In this document: piece by piece, positions 6,191 through 10,870 of the stretch
Position numbering within the stretch: the stretch's first letter is position 1
Layout of the letters: each line of letters starts with the position of its first letter
Assembly (NCBI GenBank): GCA_021833045.1
Contig: JAKBGP010000057.1
Coordinates: 1-10,870, forward strand
DNA length: 10,870 nt
Direction of reading: 5' to 3'
Source of the DNA: Thermoplasmata archaeon
GTDB lineage: Archaea > Thermoplasmatota > Thermoplasmata > Thermoplasmatales > Thermoplasmataceae
Made by a program: the position numbers and the translations under genes
The notes under the pieces: generated by a model
Database searches by the model: none
Told to the model about the DNA's origin: nothing
What the model saw: only the letters and a program-made list of their open reading frames with translations

Positions 6191-6691
6191 ATGGATGTTG
6201 TGGAAGTTCTTATGACCGAGCACACTGCCATAAGAAACATTAGCGGTAATTTAATGATTGATTCAGATTCGAGTGATTTTCAACTGTTCGTTGAATATCT
6301 GAAGAAATGCCACATTGAGATAGAAGAAAAAGTTTTTGTTCCCGTAATGAAGCAGGTATACAACGGAGAGAATGCTGATCTAATAAAAAATATCGACAGA
6401 ATAATGGCAGATCACAAATTACTGGAAACTCTTGCAACCAATATAATAAAATGGAAAAATGAAGAGAATTCTGAAATTCTAAAAAACAGAGTTCCAATGT
6501 TTTTCAGGCTGTTGCAGGATCATAACAACAGCGAAGAAGACTCTTTATTCACTTACTGGAAGAACATAGAAAGTGATGTTAAGAAGAATACTGTAACAGA
6601 AGTTGGAAACATAATTGAAAGTTTTGGACTGAACGCATATTCCAGAGTAACTGGAATCTCCAGGGATTTTTTTTCATATGTCTTCAGATGA
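6191..6691 (+). CDS. Hemerythrin-like HHE-domain protein, 166 aa
   Basis: A four-helix bundle expected to bind a diiron centre, with proposed roles in oxygen or nitric oxide binding, iron handling or stress sensing. The ligand pattern is clear: His11 in MTEHTAIRN, His41 and Glu45 in CHIEIEEKVFVPV, His75 in ADHKLLETLA, and His111 with Glu115 in QDHNNSEED. That is the bacterial and archaeal HHE arrangement. There is no signal peptide or membrane segment, so it should be cytoplasmic. The last 30 residues (VTEVGNIIESFGLNAYSR and on) extend beyond the bundle. It stands alone, with the divergent dehydrogenase gene upstream. The exact ligand-to-signal role cannot be told from sequence. Confidence 0.9.
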   Translation: MDVVEVLMTEHTAIRNISGNLMIDSDSSDFQLFVEYLKKCHIEIEEKVFVPVMKQVYNGENADLIKNIDRIMADHKLLETLATNIIKWKNEENSEILKNRVPMFFRLLQDHNNSEEDSLFTYWKNIESDVKKNTVTEVGNIIESFGLNAYSRVTGISRDFFSYVFR

Positions 6692-6739
6692 TTCAATATC
6701 AAAGCAGTGAGACCTGTTATTCCTATAAACGGTGTACAT

Positions 6740-6777
6740 GGCTATGTAATAAAATTACTGCAAAAATGTAAATAGCC
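6740..6777. repeat. Nested inverted repeats upstream of the membrane-anchored protein gene
   Basis: GTAAT (6746-6750) and ATTAC (6754-6758) form a tight perfect palindrome with three central A residues. Around it lie GGCTAT (6740-6745) and ATAGCC (6772-6777). They sit just before or across the probable TATA region of the gene at 6802, so they could be operator sites. AT-rich DNA makes chance pairing easier. Confidence 0.35.
6766..6774 (+). promoter_or_regulatory. Possible TATA-like box for the anchored protein gene
   Basis: ATGTAAATA is about 31 bases before the ATG at 6802 and 22 before an in-frame GTG at 6793. Neither spacing is ideal, so the call is weak. Confidence 0.25.
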
Positions 6778-6801
6778 AGAACAAATTTCTTTGTGCTTGG
6801 A

Positions 6802-7239
6802 ATGAAACCGCTTGAAATAGAGAGACCATGGATAAAAAGAAAACTCGGATTGAAAATGTTTGGTTCGGTGATAGTTGTTTTTATAATTACTTTTGCAATC
6901 CTAGCTTTATTTGGTTTTTATAATGGCGGAACCGTTAATGTACAGAGTATAAACGTAAGTTTTTCGGATCAAAAAATAAAGACCTATTCCTATGCGTACG
7001 GAAAGGAGACCTTTTCCACAGGAAAGAAAATCGTAATGAATATTCAATTTAATGATAATGGAATCAACAGCACCGTTGATATCACTGGAGTTAAGTCAAT
7101 GACTTCTGGCTTTTCTGCCACACTTGATAAACCCAGTGTTCAGATCTTAAAATCAGGTGAAACCATACCTGTAGTTGTAACAATGCCTGCTCAAAATTAT
7201 GCAGGCAATCTCTCACTTGAGTTTATAATATCTTCCTGA
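6802..7239 (+). CDS. Single-pass membrane-anchored extracytoplasmic protein, 145 aa
   Basis: Not recognised by family. The N-terminus is basic (MKPLEIERPWIKRKLGLK), followed by one hydrophobic helix at about residues 19-40. About 105 residues follow, rich in Ser, Thr, Asn, Val and Ile with alternating strand-like patterns, such as VNVQSINVSFS and IPVVVTMPAQNYAGNLSLEFI. This suggests a beta-sandwich domain held outside the membrane. I chose the ATG at 6802. An in-frame GTG at 6793 would add MLG and cannot be excluded. There is no cysteine and no visible catalytic motif. An immunoglobulin-like or pilin-like fold is only a guess. Confidence 0.75.
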   Translation: MKPLEIERPWIKRKLGLKMFGSVIVVFIITFAILALFGFYNGGTVNVQSINVSFSDQKIKTYSYAYGKETFSTGKKIVMNIQFNDNGINSTVDITGVKSMTSGFSATLDKPSVQILKSGETIPVVVTMPAQNYAGNLSLEFIISS

Positions 7240-7246
7240 AAATGAT

Positions 7247-7702
7247 CTATTCAATAAAACCTCCAGAATAGTGTAATTCATATATCAGATTTTCTTCGTG
7301 CTCAATAGTTTCATAACCAAGGAAATGACCAAGGTCACCTTCAGTGAGGTTCTTGTATACAAACTTGCTGTTTGAAAAGAATTCCTTGCCTCTTAATGGA
7401 AGGTCCTGAGGAACTCTTTTAAGCGCATCTCTCAGGAAGTCGTAAACCTCTTTTGTTCCGTAGTTATCGTCCATAATGCCACCTGAGTATACCATTCCCC
7501 ACTGGGGAGCGTTACCTTCCATGATAAGCTCCTGACCAAGAAAATAAAGTGAACCAGAATATATATCTATATATTTCATTCTCCCTTTTTCATATGTAAA
7601 CTCCTTTGTGCCCGTAATAAGTCCATGCAGATATGTAACTCCTGATGAGTAGCCCTGTGTTTTAGCCTCGACCAGAAATGAGACATAATTGGCATATTCC
7701 AT
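7247..7702 (-). CDS. DUF5680 domain protein, 151 aa
   Basis: The whole protein matches the DUF5680 pattern as I remember it. It opens FLVEAKTQGYSSGV, then has MKYIDIYSGSLYFLGQELIM. The WGMVYSGGIMDDNYG block follows (about 68-82), then DALKRVPQDLPLRGKEFF. It ends ELHYSGGFIE, the usual closing strand. The molecular function of this family is not known to me. In bacteria the domain can occur alone or next to a helix-turn-helix domain; here it is alone. The start at 7702 lies about 25 bases from a TATA-like box, which is itself bordered by a perfect palindrome, so regulation by a repressor is plausible. Confidence 0.82.
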   Translation of the reverse strand: MEYANYVSFLVEAKTQGYSSGVTYLHGLITGTKEFTYEKGRMKYIDIYSGSLYFLGQELIMEGNAPQWGMVYSGGIMDDNYGTKEVYDFLRDALKRVPQDLPLRGKEFFSNSKFVYKNLTEGDLGHFLGYETIEHEENLIYELHYSGGFIE

Positions 7703-7720
7703 TTTAGGGAATTGAGAACA

Positions 7721-7730
7721 AAGAAATAAA
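7721..7730 (-). promoter_or_regulatory. TATA box of the DUF5680 gene
   Basis: Read on the minus strand this is TTTATTTCTT, within CTTTTATTTC. It lies about 25 bases before the ATG at 7702 and fits a leaderless transcript. Confidence 0.45.
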
Positions 7731-7731
7731 A

Positions 7732-7746
7732 GTTCTATAATAGAAC
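7732..7746. promoter_or_regulatory. 15-bp palindrome, probable operator of the DUF5680 gene
   Basis: GTTCTAT-A-ATAGAAC is a perfect inverted repeat with 7-base arms and one central base. It lies directly upstream of the TATA box, where the TFB recognition element should be. A dimeric regulator bound here could block or help promoter assembly. The regulator is not in the window. Confidence 0.5.
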
Positions 7747-7823
7747 AAATGATATGAATATAAAAATTTCATTTTGTTTAATTGCAAATATTACATTTAG
7801 ATTAAATAATAAAAATTTTATAT

Positions 7824-8216
7824 TTACTGTGAGGCTATTGTTTGCAGCTCGTTCAACAATTCCTTTTCAACATGATCTGACCATGCTATTTCAGGAATGT
7901 CGATAACAATAAATATTTCTGATAGAAGAAGTACTTCAATAGCAGTTATTGTAATATCACCCAGTAGCCTGCCTACACCGACGTCAACCTTGACCTGGCC
8001 ACCTGATTCGGCAGTGAATACAAAAGTCAGTGCTCTGTCGGCTGCAATTAGCCCTCTCAGTATTCCGAATTTCTGGGCCTGAAGAATTGCCTTGTCCTGT
8101 TGCACGTTACTCTGCACTTTCCAGCCGTTATTGATTAGATAATTTGTAAATGATTTTATGATATCATCAAGACTTTTTGTTGTTTCCAGTACTCTCTCTT
8201 TTTTGAATATTTCCAT
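7824..8216 (-). CDS. Uncharacterised protein, 130 aa
   Basis: Not recognised. The N-terminal part (residues 1-48) looks like an alpha/beta unit with a helix (LDDIIKSFTNYLINNGW) and a strand. The middle has basic and Gly-containing strands (FGILRGLIAADRALTFVFTAE, then GGQVKVDVGVGRLLGD). A hydrophobic stretch follows at about 88-110 (ITAIEVLLLSEIFIVIDIPEI), which could be a membrane-associated helix or a buried core. A charged helix closes the protein. The layout resembles small lipid-binding or PH-like domains with a terminal hydrophobic hairpin, but that is a guess. The ATG at 8216 has a good TATA box at leaderless spacing. Confidence 0.7.
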   Translation of the reverse strand: MEIFKKERVLETTKSLDDIIKSFTNYLINNGWKVQSNVQQDKAILQAQKFGILRGLIAADRALTFVFTAESGGQVKVDVGVGRLLGDITITAIEVLLLSEIFIVIDIPEIAWSDHVEKELLNELQTIASQ

Positions 8217-8236
8217 GGACTTTAAATTAAAACATC

Positions 8237-8245
8237 CTATAAAAG
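8237..8245 (-). promoter_or_regulatory. TATA box of the 130-aa protein gene
   Basis: Read on the minus strand this is CTTTTATAG, centred 25 bases before the ATG at 8216, which is a close match to the archaeal consensus. Confidence 0.55.
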
Positions 8246-8295
8246 CTATGTCATATTAAGCAGATTTTAACAAATAATAAATATAATTAAAGATA

Positions 8296-8730
8296 ATGTT
8301 ATGTAAATTCGATCTGTTAACTATGGATACTGAAAGTATTAGCTTTAAGAAATGGGAAGGCCTTTTTGTGAGAGGTAAAACTTCTGCGACATACCTTGCT
8401 GTTATTTCATTTTCTCTGTTTGATATTGCAATTCTATATTCGAGACTCTTCCTCTTTTATTTTATCATTTCTGAAATAGGTGCTTTTACTGCATTCGGTG
8501 TTCTGGTGGATTATGTATCACACCTCTTCAATGATGAATGGGAATCACCAGTCAGCAGGGAAGAATGGATTAGCAGGTTCAAGCATGGTAGAACACATGA
8601 TACATATGGGTTGATAATAGAGATGTCGTGTTTTTTTATTTTGGGGTTCAGATTTCCTCTTTTAACTGGTTCAATTATTTTCCTTATACCCCAGATATAT
8701 ATTGTGTACAAACTTAGATTTTACCACTAA
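8296..8730 (+). CDS. Multi-pass membrane protein of unknown function, 144 aa
   Basis: Not recognised. Hydrophobic segments lie at about residues 31-48, 50-72, 104-118 and 121-140, giving three or four membrane passes. The loop between the second and third (DEWESPVSREEWISRFKHGRTHD, about 80-102) is charged and contains Trp and His residues. There are two possible starts, ATG 8296 and ATG 8323 (MDTESISF). The AT-rich TTTTAACAAATA is about 26 bases before 8296, so I keep the first. The gene shares an 80-base divergent promoter region with the 130-residue protein gene. Confidence 0.7.
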   Translation: MLCKFDLLTMDTESISFKKWEGLFVRGKTSATYLAVISFSLFDIAILYSRLFLFYFIISEIGAFTAFGVLVDYVSHLFNDEWESPVSREEWISRFKHGRTHDTYGLIIEMSCFFILGFRFPLLTGSIIFLIPQIYIVYKLRFYH

Positions 8731-8780
8731 AAATATGTTTCAATGATATTTTTTCCAGATCTGTTTACCTAATTACCATG

Positions 8781-8790
8781 ATATAAATAT
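8781..8790 (+). promoter_or_regulatory. TATA box of the prolyl oligopeptidase gene
   Basis: ATATAAATAT is centred 26.5 bases before the ATG at 8812 and only 20.5 before the ATG at 8806. This favours 8812 as the leaderless start. Confidence 0.6.
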
Positions 8791-8811
8791 TGGATTTCCT
8801 TATGAATGCCC

Positions 8812-10572
8812 ATGACTGAACTGAATTTTGAAGTAATGGATGAGGAGGTAAAGGATTATGCCAGAAAACAAACGTATATTTTCAAACAAAAGTTCAATGC
8901 CATATTTGAAAAAATAAGACCTGATATTAAGCCCTATGTTTATCAGAAAAAGGTTAAATCTGTCGAACTTACACGAACTGCTCAGTGCTTCGTAACCGTT
9001 GAAAATGGTAATAACAACCTTATTGTAAATGGAAAAGAGATATATTCGACCTCAGGTATTATTGTATGGATAAAACCTGAAAAGGAAGGTGATAGAATTG
9101 CACTCTTTGAAACCTCAGGTACCGATGAGGGAATTCTCAGAGTCTTTTCGAAGGATAAACAGATATATACTGAGAAGGGGTTTGTTCACGATATAATATA
9201 TTTTTATGACAGATTTTATCTCATTAGGGAAAAGAGGGATGAAAATATTTCAAGTACTTCAGGTTCATCCAATGGGATCTATCTTGAAGATAAATACCTA
9301 TTTGGGAAGAATATTGCTTCGGGGATGGGACTTAGTGGAGAGGCCTATGGTGATAAGATTATAATTCACGCAGGAAATAATATATCTACTGAACTCTATA
9401 TTGGCGAAATAGGCAATCCTACCACATGGAAATTATTTAAGAAATACAAAAGTCAGGTGAAAATTCTGGATTATGAGAATGAAATTTTATATACTCTGAG
9501 ATTTGAAGGTAATGGAATCCTTACTGTTGGGGAAAAGGAATATCCACTGGATGAGCCTGCTGAAGATGCTGTAAGAGTGAAAGAAGGTTTTCTTGTGGTT
9601 CACATGAGGGATGCGAAATCTATACCGGTTCTTTACAGTTCTGATTGCAAAAAAATAAAAGAGTTTCCTTTTACCACATACAAGGGATTGATTGCTATGG
9701 CTTCTGATAATAAAAGGGCAAATCTTGTGATGGGGGACTTTGGTACAACATTTAATATCTATTCCTACAGTGATGGGCAAATAGAACAGATTGAAAAAAA
9801 TGAAGTATCAAAATTTAATGCCTCTGAAGACTGGGTCAATGTTAATGGGAATAATGTTCATTATTTCTTCCTTCAGGCGAATAGGGAAACTAGAAACACT
9901 CTTGTTTACGGTTATGGTGGATTCAATATCTCATTACTGCCATCATATAACAATCTATTCGCCTATTTGCTTAACAATGGTGTAAATGTGGTAATATGCA
10001 ACCTGCCTGGAGGTGGAGAGTATGGAGAGGAATGGCACAAATTGGGTATGAGAGAAAATAAGATAAATGTATATGAATCCTTTCAGGCAGTAATAAAGAA
10101 ATTAAAAAAGGAAGGAAAACGTGTAATCTGCTATGGAGTTAGCAATGGTGGATTACTCTCATCATATACCCTCACACAGATTCCTGAATATATTGAGGGG
10201 GCAGTTATTGGAAATCCAGTAATAGATTTGATGAGGTTTCACAGGTTACTGGCAGGACAGTACTGGGTCAGTGAATATGGAAACCCTGACGATGAAAATG
10301 ATGCCATATTTCTGAAAAAATACTCATCTTATGAACAGCTAAAACCTGGAAAGTATCCCCCATCGTTGACTTATTCAAGAATGTCAGATGATCGGGTACA
10401 TCCTGCACATGCCCTAAAATTCTATGATAAACTTATTTCATATGGCAATGAAGCGTATCTTATGATTGGAGAGGGAGGTCATCTGGGTTCTGGTTTGGAG
10501 GATACTGTTGATGAAACTGCTTTTATAGCAAGCTTTATCGAGTATGTATTTTCAAAAAATTCGAATATGTAG
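8812..10572 (+). CDS. S9 family prolyl oligopeptidase-like serine peptidase, 586 aa
   Basis: An alpha/beta-hydrolase peptidase that cuts short peptides, typically after proline, in the cytoplasm. No signal peptide is seen. Residues about 50-350 show the irregular strand repeats of the N-terminal beta-propeller that screens out large substrates. The catalytic domain begins near YGYGGFNIS (366-374) and has GGGEYGEEWH around 400-410. The nucleophile is Ser444 in YGVSNGGLL. The acid is Asp526 in SDDRVHPAH, with Arg528 matching the substrate-binding Arg of the family. The base is His557 in GEGGHLGS, so the triad is intact. Pro399 replaces the Arg usually found before GGGEYG. The protein is shorter than the roughly 700-residue animal and bacterial enzymes, mostly in the propeller half. 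An in-frame ATG at 8806 would add two residues. Proline specificity is inferred from the family. Confidence 0.92.
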   Translation: MTELNFEVMDEEVKDYARKQTYIFKQKFNAIFEKIRPDIKPYVYQKKVKSVELTRTAQCFVTVENGNNNLIVNGKEIYSTSGIIVWIKPEKEGDRIALFETSGTDEGILRVFSKDKQIYTEKGFVHDIIYFYDRFYLIREKRDENISSTSGSSNGIYLEDKYLFGKNIASGMGLSGEAYGDKIIIHAGNNISTELYIGEIGNPTTWKLFKKYKSQVKILDYENEILYTLRFEGNGILTVGEKEYPLDEPAEDAVRVKEGFLVVHMRDAKSIPVLYSSDCKKIKEFPFTTYKGLIAMASDNKRANLVMGDFGTTFNIYSYSDGQIEQIEKNEVSKFNASEDWVNVNGNNVHYFFLQANRETRNTLVYGYGGFNISLLPSYNNLFAYLLNNGVNVVICNLPGGGEYGEEWHKLGMRENKINVYESFQAVIKKLKKEGKRVICYGVSNGGLLSSYTLTQIPEYIEGAVIGNPVIDLMRFHRLLAGQYWVSEYGNPDDENDAIFLKKYSSYEQLKPGKYPPSLTYSRMSDDRVHPAHALKFYDKLISYGNEAYLMIGEGGHLGSGLEDTVDETAFIASFIEYVFSKNSNM

Positions 10573-10870
10573 TCTTCCAAACTTTTCAAACGCCATAAGC
10601 TTTCTCCATCTTTATTTAACATATTTTAGAATTTCAGAGGATGCATGTTTTGTATTCCTATTCAACCTCTGGCTTTTTTTCTCACCTTTGAGGCTGAATC
10701 TAAGTCGAATTTAATGATCGCCTTCATTAACTATTATCGATATATCTGAGCCACTTGAATTTATTCAGATGATCACAATTTATTGCGTTCATGGATAATG
10801 TTATGAGTCTCAAAATTAGATCTGATTTTCATTCATAGTTCAATTAATTATTTTGACGTCTATACTTACC
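10573..10870. other. Gene-free right end with hairpins and a possible promoter
   Basis: No open frame in this 298-base stretch looks coding. Besides the possible terminator, TTCAACCTC (10661-10669) and GAGGCTGAA (10690-10698) form a second inverted repeat with one mismatch. It shares bases with the first hairpin, so only one can form at a time. TTAATTATTTT near the right edge (about 10845-10855) is TATA-like and could drive a gene that begins beyond the window. No gene product is supported here. Confidence 0.4.
10635..10679 (+). terminator. Possible hairpin and T-run terminator after the peptidase gene
   Basis: CAGAGG (10635-10640) can pair with CCTCTG (10666-10671), followed directly by GCTTTTTTT. 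The loop is long (25 bases), so the hairpin is weak. The T run alone may be enough, since archaeal polymerase stops at U-rich stretches. Confidence 0.4.

Noticed and set aside
7756..7822. Inverted repeat of AATATAAAA and TTTTATATT
   Set aside because: Composed only of A and T in a very AT-rich intergenic stretch, with imperfect arms. Chance is the simplest explanation.
10690..10760. Possible C/D box guide RNA (CTGA and TGAT motifs)
   Set aside because: No full RUGAUGA box is correctly placed with D and D' boxes at standard spacing. The motifs are short and expected by chance.
1..10870. A new multi-gene defence, mobile or biosynthetic system
   Set aside because: Genes change strand often, most have their own promoters, and recognised functions are unrelated housekeeping or accessory roles. 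No nuclease, integrase, transposase, helicase, toxin pair or repeat array is visible.

Overview
The window looks like chromosomal DNA of an acidophilic, heterotrophic euryarchaeon of the Thermoplasmatales type (Ferroplasma, Cuniculiplasma or Thermoplasma relatives). The reasons are AT-rich DNA, archaeal TATA boxes, and an archaeal RNase P RNA. Several genes also have a TATA box centred about 26 bases before the start codon, so their mRNAs should begin at the ATG without a leader. The genus is an inference. I see no transposon, CRISPR array, tRNA, rRNA or phage gene.

Left part (1-2101): the first 35 codons of a secreted or anchored protein run off the left edge on the minus strand. Next comes a well-supported but easily missed RNA gene, RNase P RNA (about 297-622, plus strand). 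Its helices P1 to P5, P7 to P9 and probably P10 can be drawn by hand, including P4 with its bulged U. It is followed at once by a 63-residue putative zinc-binding protein whose stop codon overlaps the start of a family 2 glycosyltransferase (TGATG). A convergent four-helix membrane protein overlaps the 3' end of the glycosyltransferase.

Middle (2146-6108): an ABC1/UbiB-type kinase-like membrane protein and a helical, possibly degenerate ferritin-like protein lie on the minus strand, each with its own promoter. Divergent from them is ribulose-phosphate 3-epimerase (rpe, non-oxidative pentose phosphate pathway). It is convergent with, and overlaps, a medium-chain dehydrogenase/reductase that lacks the usual catalytic zinc ligands.

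Right part (6191-10870): a hemerythrin-like HHE protein, a single-pass membrane-anchored extracytoplasmic protein, a DUF5680 protein preceded by a 15-bp palindrome against its TATA box, an unrecognised 130-residue protein, a multi-pass membrane protein, and a compact S9 prolyl oligopeptidase-like serine peptidase with an intact Ser-Asp-His triad. The last 298 bases hold no gene but contain hairpins, one followed by a T run.

The genes are mostly separately transcribed housekeeping or accessory functions: tRNA processing, sugar phosphate metabolism, redox and iron proteins, possible quinone-linked membrane function, and peptide breakdown. They do not form one visible pathway. No clearly new multi-gene system stands out. 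The points most worth following are the RNase P RNA with its tightly packed downstream pair, and the operator-like repeats at single promoters.
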